Shown: one piece after another, positions 1 through 10,343 of the stretch
How the letters are laid out: every line of letters starts with the position of its first letter
Position numbering within the stretch: the first letter of the stretch is position 1
Assembly: GCA_023213395.1 (NCBI GenBank)
Contig: CM041465.1
Location: forward strand, 26,047,741 to 26,111,740
DNA: 64,000 nt
DNA from: Cycas panzhihuaensis
Lineage: Eukaryota > Cycadophyta
Reading direction: 5' to 3'
Position numbers and translations under genes: made by a program
The notes under the pieces: generated by a model
What the model was told of the DNA's origin: nothing
The model's database searches: none
What the model saw: only the letters and a program-made list of their open reading frames with translations

Positions 1-543
1 TCCTCTGTGATCTACAATCATCCACTAGCTGCTATGAATTATCTCAAAAGCCTGGCTACACATAGAATGCAAATACATAGATGGGCGTCTCTCCCATTGG
101 TTGAAATATATGGGTGTCACCATGACCTTCCATCATAATGTAATCTCAATGGAAATGGAACACCACTCTATGAACTGTGATCTACTTCATCGTTTATAGA
201 TCTAGCACCTTCACATAGTAGGCTATATGTACTTGGCTAGCAATTGAGTAACCAAATGTTGCATCTACAGAAACATGGGGCACTAGGTAATGCTACACAC
301 CCAAATACCTACACAAGATAAAACCGCCTCTTAGACTCCTCCTCACACCTCTAAGGACTAACAAAAACTTATAAAATAGATAACAAGAGGCACCAAGAGT
401 CCATACATGATCACTACACCCTGTGGCTGTCCTGTCGGCTATCAGAGAAGATGATTCTCAATGAAGGGTTGAGCTAGTATAACCTGGCAACTTGTGATCT
501 AAAAAACTCTACCCAACAAATGCCTACTTTTGCGCAACCATCT
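1..543 (-). mobile_element. Leader/internal region of LTR element G, cut by the window edge
   Basis: This stretch lies on the internal side of the primer binding site at 544-555, so it should be the 5' leader of a minus-strand LTR retrotransposon that continues beyond base 1. I found no reading frame or family motif in it. It is assigned from position only. Confidence 0.4.
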
Positions 544-555
544 ACTCTAATACCA
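544..555 (-). other. Primer binding site (initiator tRNA-Met type) of element G
   Basis: Read on the minus strand this is TGGTATTAGAGT, two changes from the TGGTATCAGAGC that many plant Copia-type elements use to prime on initiator tRNA-Met. It directly abuts the LTR that starts at 556 with TGTTAGAAATC. Confidence 0.6.
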
Positions 556-862
556 TGTTAGAAATCACAGATAAATAGATTGTTTATGTACAAAATGAGC
601 ATGAAATGAATAACCATATAATAGAATTGATGTAGAAAACCTTGTAGTAAAAACCTACCACAGAATATATATTACATTGATAAAGAATCATAGAGTACAA
701 TGGACTTTAAATCCCTTTAAATAGATCCATAAGTGCCTCATATATTATAATGACATTACATCCGTTGGCCTATAATATCATATTAATACATTATATATAT
801 TTGTACAATAGTGCACCACATTCATATTAGTCAGGCTAAGTGGATAACATGCCACTTTAACA
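556..862 (-). repeat. 5' LTR of element G (minus strand)
   Basis: The segment is about 307 bp, starts TGTTAGA and ends TTTAACA on the plus strand, and has a PBS on its left side. That makes it the 5' LTR of a minus-strand element. On the minus strand its U5 side carries a run like TTTTTACTACAAGG followed by TTTTCTACAT, the same motif seen in the other Copia-type LTRs here. Its partner LTR is outside the window. Bases 863-1196 show no feature I can name. Confidence 0.55.
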
Positions 863-1196
863 ATTATCTCTATTAATTTTAGTGATATTAGAGTGGTATG
901 GTCTTCCTCACTTATATTTTTTCATGCAAAATTTTGCAATTATTAATGCATGTATTTGTTTGGGTATCTCTTATCTTTGTAATAATCATTACATGTGAAA
1001 TGGATTTGTAACCCTCACAAAGCCATATTTTTTTCAAATAATTTTATACTTAGACACCTCCTTTCTACATATTTAATCCCACAAGGAATTATACAATCAT
1101 TAATATAATTAAGCAGTCTTAATTATGATAGTTATTTAGTAATTGGGTTGTTTTTTAGTGGCAAATGAACAGAACTAATAATTCCAAGGTATAAGT

Positions 1197-1661
1197 TATT
1201 AAAATTTATTGCAAAGGATAACAACTTATGTAATGAAGTAGGAGGAATGTCAAGTATGCATAAATATGTGATATGTAATAAACAATAATGAATTATAAAA
1301 CATTTATGAGGTGTTTAAGATAACCATAAAGTATAACAAATGAAGTATATATATATTGATATACCATAATTATGCACACAAAAAGAATATCATCATGAGA
1401 CATCAAATTTATATGTGGAAAGCCCTAAAAGGGAAAAATCATAGGAGAATGGTGGAACTTAGCTTTCTTTATTAGCTTATTTTAAATATTCATATGATTT
1501 TTCTATATATTTATAGATCTATTACTTCATGTATCATTCAATAGTCTTGTGATGATATATCAACTAATAAACTCAAATGTGAAAAGCTTTCACATCTAGA
1601 AATAATGACTCATCACTAATTAAACATTATATTAATATTTGTAAAATTTAATATTCTAACA
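1197..1661 (-). repeat. 3' LTR of element E
   Basis: It is homologous to 18456-18871 over its whole length: shared blocks include the AAAATTTATT start, ACATTTATGAG and the AATATTC-TAACA end. Its first two bases are TA where the other copy has TG. It is about 50 bp longer than its partner because of extra AT-rich sequence around 1490-1560. Confidence 0.7.
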
Positions 1662-1671
1662 CTTCCTCTTC
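1662..1671 (-). other. Polypurine tract of element E
   Basis: On the minus strand the ten bases GAAGAGGAAG sit immediately before the 3' LTR start TGTTAGAATATT. This is the expected plus-strand primer for an LTR element and fixes its orientation. Confidence 0.65.
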
Positions 1672-2278
1672 ATATTTAATTTATGGAACTTAAATATCTT
1701 CATTTTCATCTTCATGTTAAATCTTCATGCTGGATCACTTGTTCATCATGTATCTTACATAAACTGTAAATATTAATCATCAAACTTGTCTTTACCATGC
1801 TTATTTTCTTATAAACAAATTTCATCTCTCTCGTATCATTAATATGCATCATCCCTTGTAAATTGATAATCAACATGATTCACAATTCGTTATATCATAT
1901 GAAATCCTTTTTCAACAACTTCATATCTTCCAATTGTAAGCTATAAAACAAACTTATCAATGAACTAAATTCACTAGTGCCCATATAAAGTAACAACCAT
2001 CTACCAAAATGCATGGGTAATCAACCATTATAATTGATAGTTAGATAGAAAGTGTTTCTTATATGTAGCTTATCAACTTCATAAATAAAGAATAACACAA
2101 TACAATTAAATTATGTTCTAACAAGAGTAACTTGTGCATTCGTTTTTGCTTATTGTTTTACGAGATATGGGAAAATCCATGTGTTGTATCCATCAATGCT
2201 TTTACATAAGGTAACATTTGTAGCTTTCTTTGGCAACTAATCTCTCAATCATTTTTTAAAATTAACTCTAAGAACAGG
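1672..2278 (-). mobile_element. Element E interior, part 1 (non-coding)
   Basis: This segment aligns with the start of F's interior at about 13940-14640. Shared landmarks are the TTCATTTTCATCTTCAT-like run, the AAATGCATGGGTAA block (near 2020 and 14353) and the TTTAACTCTT region. It ends at the ACAGG copy (2274-2278) of the gypsy-1 target duplication and resumes at 12191. No coding motif was found. Confidence 0.6.
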
Positions 2279-2373
2279 TGTTGTGACAAAAACTAATACT
2301 GCACATTCAAGATACATTCTAGATCAAGAATGGACAACACAGAATGCATTCTAGGTTCGAAATGGTTGATGTG

Positions 2374-2480
2374 CAGAAGGAACGCATGAAAATAGTGAAG
2401 GAACACAAGAAAACACTGTAGGAACACATGAAATAATGTAGGAACGCATGGAACAACATAAGAACATATGAGGAATGCAA
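2374..2480 (+). repeat. Short tandem-like repeats in U3 of the gypsy-1 LTR
   Basis: About five imperfect units built on AGGAACACATGAAA follow one another every 20-24 bases. The same array is in the 3' LTR (about 11616-11720). Repeats of this kind in U3 can act as enhancers; that role is inference. Confidence 0.6.
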
Positions 2481-2823
2481 CACGTAAGACTTTAAGGCGG
2501 GCGATTTGGAAAGACACATGAGCAACCATACAGGCGAATAGACACTTCTGAATAGAAGTCCGTTCTAGGGAATGAATGGTTGCGAGTGTAGACACATCCA
2601 TTCCTCAATAGAGATGCATTTGGTATTTAATAACATCCAATCATTGGGATGGATGTGAGAGCCAAGTAGTGTAATCCAACGGTTCCTAATATGGTACGGT
2701 TGACTAGTCAAGACCGAATGGACCCTAAGTGATGTACTTTTGACTATTATCTAATATAATACAAAGAGTTACGTGAAAAGAATGTGTACCTACTGTGGAA
2801 TGCATATGGAATGTATGTGTGAC

Positions 2824-2879
2824 TTATGTGGATGGTTAATTAAAGAATGTGTTATGTGGATGGTTAATTAAAGAATGTG
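2824..2879 (+). repeat. 28-bp tandem duplication private to the 5' LTR
   Basis: The unit beginning TTATGTGGATGGTTAATTAA occurs at 2824-2851 and again at 2852-2879. The 3' LTR has one copy (near 12068-12097), so the duplication arose after insertion or in only one LTR. Confidence 0.85.
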
Positions 2880-2967
2880 TATGTTGGCCACTTGCACACA
2901 CCCTAGACTATAGTGGAAACACTTGACAAGTGAGAATATGCAGTAGGAGTAGATTTAGCAGTCAACA

Positions 2968-2988
2968 TTAGTTCTATTGCCCAAGTCC
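2968..2988 (+). other. Degenerate primer binding site of gypsy-1
   Basis: The sequence after the LTR, TTAGTTCTATTGCCCAAG, lines up with the tRNA-Asp-type PBS TGGCGCCGTTGCCGGGG if its C/G-rich core has decayed. The ATTGCC core is the clearest part. The match is weak, so the tRNA assignment is tentative. Confidence 0.35.
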
Positions 2989-3502
2989 ACTAAGTGGAGG
3001 GAAGAGAAACTAGAAAATTCATGTGCAAAATACAAGTCACCCTAGCTATCATAGTGATGGTAGGCTCTAACTAAGCCTAGATAGCCAGGGGGACCTTCCA
3101 ATGCCACCTAAAAGACATTCAAAGATAGAAGAGTCATAAGTAAAACCTCCGGAGATACCAGAATCAAGTAGGCAGAGAGCTCTAAGATGGTACCAAGAAA
3201 AGAAAATAAGGAGAGCAAGGAGATTAAGTATTAAAAATAAAGAAGGCCATAATGAGTTAATGGAAGGATTTGAGGTAAGTGGAGCCTAGACACCACGAGG
3301 AATAGAAAATAGAGGCCAAGGGGAGCCCATGTCAATCACACCTACTCCAAAAACATATTATAATGAAGGGAAGGAGATGAAACAAGAGGAAGAAGAAACA
3401 AATAATCCTGAAATGGAACAAAGCTTAGACTCTACTCTGAAGGACCTGAGTGGTAATGAGGAGAAGGTGGAGGAAGGTCCCTAGGCATATTGGGAAAACC
3501 AC

Positions 3503-4990
3503 TTGATTAGAGAACTTTTTGAAGATCTACCAGAGGTAAACAAAGATCAGTCATATATAATAACAACTCTAGTAGCAGCAGAAATACTGAGAGTACCAAG
3601 GATTATTCTACTAAAATTGCCAATATGCAATCCCTTATTTAGGAAGGAGAATAGTAGGGAAGAAACACCACCAAGGAGACTTTATAAGAAGTTCCCTGAA
3701 GAGGAGATAATAGTTCCATATCAAAAGGAAGAAGAGAAAGAGAAACTTACAATGGCGCATCATAAGGAGTTTGGGAAACTCATCTTCGATGACTTCACCG
3801 ATGTTGCTCAACATATCTATTTATTCCAAAGATTGATTAACCTTGAGAAAATTATAGATGAAGGTGAAATCAAAGAAAGATTTGCATACTCACTAAGAGG
3901 CATACCATTGGCATGGTACAAGCAACTAGACCAGAATAAATCATGGAGTGAAATAAGAAAAGAGTTTGAAACAAGATTTCAGAAGTATAGAAACAACGAT
4001 ATCATCAAATTAACATTAAGAGAGCCAACAGAAACCCAAAGAGTCAGTCTTGACCAATATCAGTAGAATAGACATGATTGTTGCTTCCATGACTAATAAT
4101 GAGAAAATTACAGATTTAAGCATGTGTACTTTTTTCATAAATGGATTAAACACTAAGTTAAGGAATGCAATGGCATCCCATCCATTGAAATCACACAAGC
4201 ATGCATAAGAGTTGGCCTTGGATTTCGAAAAGGAGATAGACATGAAAAGGATAGCCTATGACCCTCTAGTAATGAGATTGCAAGAAGAAATCAATGAGTT
4301 GAAAACCCAGAATTTGAATAGACCTCTCTTCCAAATGACAAAAACAGAAGAAAGCACGGAAGTAGAATCCTTAAAGAAAGAAGTAGCCAGGCTAAAATTA
4401 CAACAAGATAATCCCAAAGAAGATTCCAAAACACATGAGGGAAAAGAACCCCCAATAGAGAAATGGTGTTATATTTGTGAAGAGAGCACCCATACTACCA
4501 AGGAATGTGAATGTAATGCAAGGAATTGAAGACAAAATGCTTGGTTCCATATCTGCAACCAAGGAACACACAACATATGTGATTGTTATTTTAACACCAA
4601 ATGTTCCAATGCCTAGGGGAGAGGGCAAGGAAGAAACAATATGAACACTTATACAATGTACACAACCCAAACCAACCATAAAACCCAAGGAAAAAACCTT
4701 TGTTAGGTAGATGTTTAATATGTTTGGAGTATAGACACTGGAAGTCAGATTGTCAAATATCAAAAATTCAAAAAGAATGCCCATACTTATGTAAGAACTG
4801 TGGTCCGAGTACTCACACCATCGAAGAATGCAAAGGGAAGGAAAAATCCTTAAACAGAGTGACAATCATACCCAAATCTCCAAAAAATGTTAACTTACAG
4901 AATCAAAGAAATAAAAATGATTATCCTAACCCTAAGGTAAAAATCGATCATTTTGCCGCTACGAAGAGAGCATTGGAGGAAGCTGCATAG
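3503..4990 (+). pseudogene. gag: gag of gypsy-1, with four CCHC zinc knuckles
   Basis: Gag builds the particle that packages the element RNA. The core of the Retrotrans_gag type is visible near 3900-4000: LAWYKQLDQ, then WSEIRKEFETRF. A frameshift near 4060 moves the frame, which continues through 4212-4529 with a coiled-coil-like stretch. Four knuckles of spacing CX2CX4HX4C follow: 4467-4508 (CYICEESTHTTKEC), 4545-4586 (first Cys replaced by Phe), 4712-4753 (CLICLEYRHWKSDC) and 4790-4831 (CKNCGPSTHTIEEC). Plant gypsy gags usually have one or two. A second frameshift lies between knuckles 2 and 3. The true start is probably upstream (about 3250), in the purine-rich region 2990-3500. Confidence 0.8.
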
Positions 4991-5099
4991 GAATAAGGAC
5001 TCAAATTATTACCCCTATGAAATCTAGGAATTAGATAAGTATATAGAAGAAAGAATAAGAAAATAGAGGAAACAACAATGTAACAGAACCCAAGAGGGA

Positions 5100-5866
5100 A
5101 CCTAAAAATAGAAGGATTCCTACAAAAGTTATTACTAATAGAGGATTTGGTGAATCGACTAAATTTAAATATCCCATTAGGGAAGGTCATCAAATGGATC
5201 AAAGAAGGGAAAATACACCCAAAGGAAGCTTATAGAAGTTTGAATAAAATCAAACCATCTTGTGATCTGGACCCCTCAGTGGATATTAATATTTTGGGAA
5301 TCAATCTTAAAAATGTCATCGTGGATGGAGGGGCAGCAGTGAATATCCTACTAACCTAAACATAGAAAAAACTTCGGAGCCCTTGTTTGGCATCAACTAA
5401 CTATTCATTAAAGTTGGCTAATGAACTACTAGTCAAACCGATGGGATGATTAGAAAATATCCAAGTAAACATAGCTAGTATCATTGTTCCAATTGACTTT
5501 ATGATTGTGGACACTGTGAACGACATGGTTACCTATTCAACACTACTAAGGAGACCATGGTTATACCAAACTGAGTGCTTATAAAGCTGGAAAGATGTAA
5601 CATTTACCCTCACGGATGGGGGAAATAAAGTTGTCTTCCCTATGTTGGAAAAAGGGAAATATATGGTAGAAGTCATTCTGGATACAACATCCAGTATGAC
5701 AATTGCCACTCAAGAAACTTCTTCTACATTTTACAAAGCTCAACTATACCACACGACAGAGAAGACTGGCCATATGAACAATGGTCAAGACTACGAACCA
5801 AATGTATATGGGGAATTACCATCTAAAACATCATATGATGAGAACAAAACTGATCATATGATCTGA
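5100..5866 (+). pseudogene. Aspartic protease region of gypsy-1
   Basis: This region cuts the polyprotein. The active-site loop reads IVDGGAAVNIL (about 5320-5352), with DGG where DTG/DSG is usual. The second conserved part, LLRRPWLYQ (about 5547-5573), matches the usual LLGRPWL. In-frame stops at about 5357, 5363, 5447 and 5582 are all simple point changes. The frame is the same as that of the second gag-like module and RT downstream, so PR and RT belonged to one polyprotein. Confidence 0.75.
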
Positions 5867-6109
5867 TATTGGATGGACGTTGCGTATGAAATACAACCCT
5901 CTTCTTTTCATTATAATTTGTTGTACAAATATGTTTCAATTGACAATAAGCTAAATAATTTAGATTATATATATGCCAAGAACTATGAAAACCCATTAGA
6001 ACATAATATAGTTAGAATTAAATTCTAAATAAAACATAAAGTCCATGTAAATCTTATCATAACCCCTCAATCCCCTTTTCATTTCTCCTTTACTTCCATA
6101 ACCCCACCC

Positions 6110-6900
6110 CTTAGCCCCAGAAGTGAATTGGGAGATCTAGCCAATCTTCCTTTCGATTCTAGGGGTATCCTTCCAAAACCTTCCACCGAAGCCCGATGGG
6201 TCGAGATGGAACATTCTACTTCCAATCAGAAGTATTCCTTAAATTCATCTACCTTTCTTTCAGCAACTCTTCCCAACAATTTTGGAATAGAAACTAGCTT
6301 ACTAAAAGTTACAAATAAGGATCATCCCATAGAATATGTACTAGAAGATAAGTTTATTAGGCAAAACCAAATACCTACATTCTCAGGGAAAAGAATGGAA
6401 GGTACTAAACACTTAATCCAATATATGGAACATTGGTTATAACACAAGATCATAGATAAATAATAATGGGTAATTGATTTCATAATATTTGTTAAGGAAA
6501 ATGCCTGGTGGTGGTACATAGATCATTACCATAACCTACAAACCTGGGAAAATCTACAATCAACTTTTAGATTGAGATTTTATGTACCTCAAAACTTGAT
6601 TATTTCAAGATTTTGAATAGGGGAATCCTTGAATAAGCACCTTTTAAGGTGTAAAAGATTATGGAAACAATGGAGTATTCCTAAGTCGTACTAGGCCCAT
6701 CTTTTTATCCACACCCTAGGAACCCTAGTAAGAAAATGGTTCCTAAAATAGGAACAACTCCGACAGGTAATATGGGAAGAAATTAGGCATTCATTTGTTT
6801 AGACTTTTTCCTACTCTTTCGACAACTAAACCATCAATAAACTACTAAAAAATATAAGGGATATAGGTAAAAAAGTAGAAAAGAATTTAATGTCAATTAA
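6110..6900 (+). pseudogene. Second gag-core-like module between PR and RT of gypsy-1
   Basis: This segment is in frame with PR before it and RT after it. It reads like a gag core: IPTFSGKRMEGTKHLIQYME (about 6379-6438), then FVKENAWWWYIDHY, then TWENLQSTFRLRFYVPQ (about 6543-6593). The pattern (a PTFSG start, an A-x-W-W pair, then W-x-x-L-x-x-x-F-x-x-RF) is that of Retrotrans_gag, yet a normal gag already lies at 3503-4990. A usual PR-RT linker has no such domain. Stops in the segment are TAA, TAG and TGA point changes. A Glu-rich stretch (6935-7060) follows and leads into RT. The gag assignment is pattern recognition by eye. Confidence 0.5.
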
Positions 6901-7059
6901 AAACATTAGTGATACAAAGAACAATGATTATGAAGAAGAGGAAGCTAATAACTTACCCACCGAATATACGGAGTTAAGGTATGAACAAAGAGAGATAGAG
7001 AACACACCTACTTATTTGGAAGAAGAAGAGAAGAAACAAGCAGAACTCAAAACAACCCA

Positions 7060-8120
7060 AATTAATCTTGGGACCGATGCAGACCCTAAAAATGGCAATT
7101 ATTGGGATGAAAGGATAGTGGCAAAAGCTTAAGTATTATTTGACGAATATCGTGACATCTTTGCTTGGTCTTAGAAAGACCTGAAAGGAATCCCACCTTA
7201 AATCAGAATACACCACACATATCTTATCAAAGGATCAAAACTAGTAGAGCAAAGACCTTACAGAATAAACCCCAAATACAAGGAGAAAGTGAAAACAGAA
7301 TTAGACAAGATGTTAGAAGCAGGGTACATATATGAGATCGAATACAGTGATTAGGTTAGCCCTGTTGTAGTTGTACCTAAGAAGAATGGAAAAAATTGAG
7401 TGTGTATAGGTTACCAATAGTTGAATAAAGTTACTAAAAAAGATCCATTTCTTGTTCCCTTTACAGAGGAGATCTTAGAAACTGTCGAAGGGAAAGAAGT
7501 TTACTCTTTTATGGATGGATTTAGTAGATATAATCAGGTGAGTATCACCCTAGAAGATCATCATAAAACCACACTTATAACCGAATAGGAAACATATGCA
7601 TACCATGTTATGCCCTTCAACCTTACGAATGCCCTAAAAACTTTCCAATGCATTGTATTGAATATATTCAAAAAATTAATTGGGGAAATAGTAGTAGTCT
7701 TTCTGGACAACTGGACTTTATATGGAGTAATAAAAAATCATATGGAGAATCTAAGAATAATGTTGCAAATTTGTAAAGAAAACCATTTATGTTTGAATCC
7801 AAAAAAATGTACCTTTCTAGTACCCTTTGGAAACCTCCTCAGACATGTGGTAAGCAAGGAAGGATTAATGACCAATCCTGCTAAGGTTGCGACTATATTA
7901 CATTTTTCTCAACCTCAAAATCAGAAACAAGTGAAAGGATTCCTGGGATTAATATGATATTATTAGAAATTTATGAAAAGATATGCACAAATAGAAGGGC
8001 CATTAGAAGATCTTCTAAAGAAAGAAATAGAATGGCAATGGGAGCCATAACAACAAAAGTCTTTTGAAACCCTAAAACGTGTCATAGCATCAGCCCTAGT
8101 ACTACATTTTCCCTAGTATT
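7060..8120 (+). pseudogene. Reverse transcriptase of gypsy-1
   Basis: The enzyme copies element RNA into DNA. Visible blocks in order are the lead-in INLGTDADPK, the N-terminal FDEYRDIFAW, VPKKNGKN (about 7376-7399), FMDGFSRYNQVSI (about 7508-7546), YHVMPFNLTNALKTFQ and VVVFLDNWTLYG at about 7697, the catalytic box, where YVDD/FMDD has become FLDN. Then follow LNPKKCTFLVPFG, KGFLGLI and the connection to RNase H. The whole run from PR to about 8120 keeps one frame with only point-mutation stops. A frame change near 8120 leads into RNase H. The lost second Asp alone would abolish activity. Confidence 0.9.
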
Positions 8121-8530
8121 CTATGTGCATGTGGATGCTTTCCAGTATGCTATTGGGTGTGTTCTGATACAATCGGGAGACAAGGGTACAGACCAACCCA
8201 TATACTTTGCTAGTCAGAAATTAACTAAAGCTGAGAAAAATTATATAACAACAGAAAGGGAAGGACTTGGAATGGTCTATGCACTACAAAAATTTTACCA
8301 TTACTTGCTTGCCAACCCTTTTATATTCTATGTAGACCTTCAAGCGCTCATGTATTTAGTAAATAAACTAATACTGAGAAGACGAATCAGTTGTTGGTTA
8401 ATGTTATTCCAAGAATTTACCTTTTGGATCGTGGTAAAACCTAGTAAAGCTCGTATCATTCCAGATCAACTCTCCAGAATTTGTAATGGTGAAAAAGCTA
8501 CGAGAATTCTAGACGCAATACCTTTTTAGC
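8121..8530 (+). pseudogene. RNase H of gypsy-1
   Basis: This domain removes RNA from the RNA:DNA hybrid. The frame is open for 134 codons. It shows HVDAFQYAIGCVL (catalytic Asp), PIYFASQKLTKAEKNY, TEREGLGMVYAL (catalytic Glu) and FYVDLQALMYL (catalytic Asp, with the usual DHQAL changed to DLQAL), ending near DQLSRI. The three acidic residues are kept. It is separated from RT by a frameshift and from INT by another after 8529. Confidence 0.88.
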
Positions 8531-8689
8531 ATAGAATTCGTTCCTATGGAATGGTATCAAGATATAATGGAATTTTTGGTTATGGGACAATGCACACCAA
8601 CTATGGATAAGACATAAAAATAGAACTTGGTATGAAAAGCAGAACCCTACCAACTAATCAGGGGGAGAATTATATCGATTAGGACCTAA

Positions 8690-9803
8690 TGATATCCTAT
8701 GAAGATATATTCATCTGCACGAAATAAATCAAGTGATATATCAAGCTCACGAGAGCATGGATGGAGGACACGTAGGAACAAGGAATACATAAAGAAAAAT
8801 CTTAACCGCGAGTTTTTGGTGGCTAACCATATTCGAAGACGTAAAACACTAGATAAAAAGATGCGATTATTGCCAAAGAGTGGGAAAACCCAATAGAAGA
8901 GACTTCAACCCTCTTAATTTGATTCTTCTATTGGCACCATTCGAGAAATGGGGCCTTGATTTTATTGGACCCATCAAACCAGCAACCAGACGAACCCAAG
9001 CACGTTACATTCTAGTAGCATCTGACTATGCTACAAAATGGGTGGAGGCCTAATCATTAAGGAAAGTTGATTCAACTAGTACAACCATATTCCTTTATGA
9101 GGCAATTATTACCAGATTTAGATGTCCCATTGAGCTCATTAGTGACCAAGGAGCTCATTTCCTCAATGAAGTGGTAAAAGAACTTACAGAAACTTTTATG
9201 GTCATGCATCATAAATCTACGCCATATTATCCATATGTGAATGGATAGGCATAAAGTTCAAATAAGATATTGGAGAACTGCTTACAAAAAGTATGCGACA
9301 TTGGGAGATCTAACTAGACAAAAAAGCTACCATCAGTTCTATGGGCATTTCGTACTACCTACAAACACAGTACGTGATACACCCCATTTAAGCTCGTATA
9401 TGGAATCAAAGCTATACTTCTAATTGAATTCCAGATACCTAGTTTGAGAATTGCTCTAGCTTGTTGATTAGATGATCCAGAATCATTATGGGAATGGCTA
9501 TGGCAATTGATCCAACTCAATGAAGATCAACAAAAATCAGAATGGTTGTAAAAACTTGAGAAATGGAGAAAAAAGGCATGGCATGATCAGCATATTTTCC
9601 ACCCTCAATTCCAGGAAGATAAACAAGTATTATTATGTGACAATAAGTTCCGCACCCATCCTAGAAAATTGAAACCAAGGTGGTTAGGACCCTACCAAGT
9701 GGATAAAATATATCACAATGGATTAGTTCAACTAAGTGATAGAAATGGATACAAACTGCCCGCTCTGATTAATAGCAGTAAACTAAAAGAATATCATCAA
9801 TAA
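8690..9803 (+). pseudogene. Integrase of gypsy-1
   Basis: Integrase joins the DNA copy to the genome. One frame runs to the TAA at 9801. The zinc-binding part shows IYQAHESMDGGH and CDYCQ (about 8855). The catalytic core has WGLDFIGPI (first Asp), DYATKWVEA and ISDQGAHF (second Asp, about 9143). The third residue, Glu of the usual GQAES, is a TAA stop in NG-stop-A-stop-SSNK (about 9240-9260). The C-terminal end has a GPY-like part, KPRWLGPYQVDKIY (about 9672-9713). Five or more point stops interrupt it. Confidence 0.88.
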
Positions 9804-10343
9804 TTTCAGTATGAGTTAGCTAAATGTATCATATGTATTGCATGAAGTTGTGAGACAACTGAAGTTGTCCTAGATGCTATTATATAAACATAAAATCTTA
9901 AAAACATATATATAAAATGTTGAAAAACCAACTGTAACTCATAAAACTATGAAAAACTAGACAAAGGTATGAATAAATAACACTATGCATTCCAACTTAG
10001 GAATGTGAGTAAAGCAAAAAGCTCTTATACAAGGATGTGTTTCTCCTAAGGAATGGAGAAAAAACAAAGGAATGGTCAGTGAAAGGGAACCATTCCAAGC
10101 AGGGAATGGATAATAGAAAAGTTATAACAGATTACAGGAACCATTTTGAACATGGAATGCACAGTGTTAGATGCATTCCAAAACGGGAATGCATCCCGAA
10201 CAGACCAGAAGAAGGAGTTTATAAGGGAAAAAAACCTAGAAATGTTCCATTTTTCGAACGCACGTAGGGAGAAGAACAAAATCTAGCCAATAGGAGAACG
10301 ATTCCATCAAATATTCAGGAGAAGGAATGTACCTTCAAACAAG
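9804..10343 (+). other. Spacer between integrase and extra ORF of gypsy-1
   Basis: There is no coding frame I can support. The words GGAATG and CATTCC recur here (for example near 10040-10200), as they do in the LTRs of this element. I see nothing else. Confidence 0.4.

Larger units (their letters stand above)
2279..2967 (+). repeat. 5' LTR of gypsy-1 (689 bp)
   Basis: It starts TGTTGTGACAAAA and ends GTCAACA, and it matches 11519-12185 throughout. It is 22 bp longer than the 3' copy, mostly because a 28-bp unit at 2824-2851 is repeated at 2852-2879 here and is single in the 3' LTR. Confidence 0.88.

Noticed and set aside
2293-2601. Minus-strand ORF of 102 codons in the gypsy-1 5' LTR (and 11491-11769)
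   Set aside because: It is produced by the short-repeat array in U3; no start context or homology.
2968-2988. Firm assignment of gypsy-1 to the Athila lineage from its PBS
   Set aside because: The PBS match is too decayed and the RT/INT wording was not compared by alignment.
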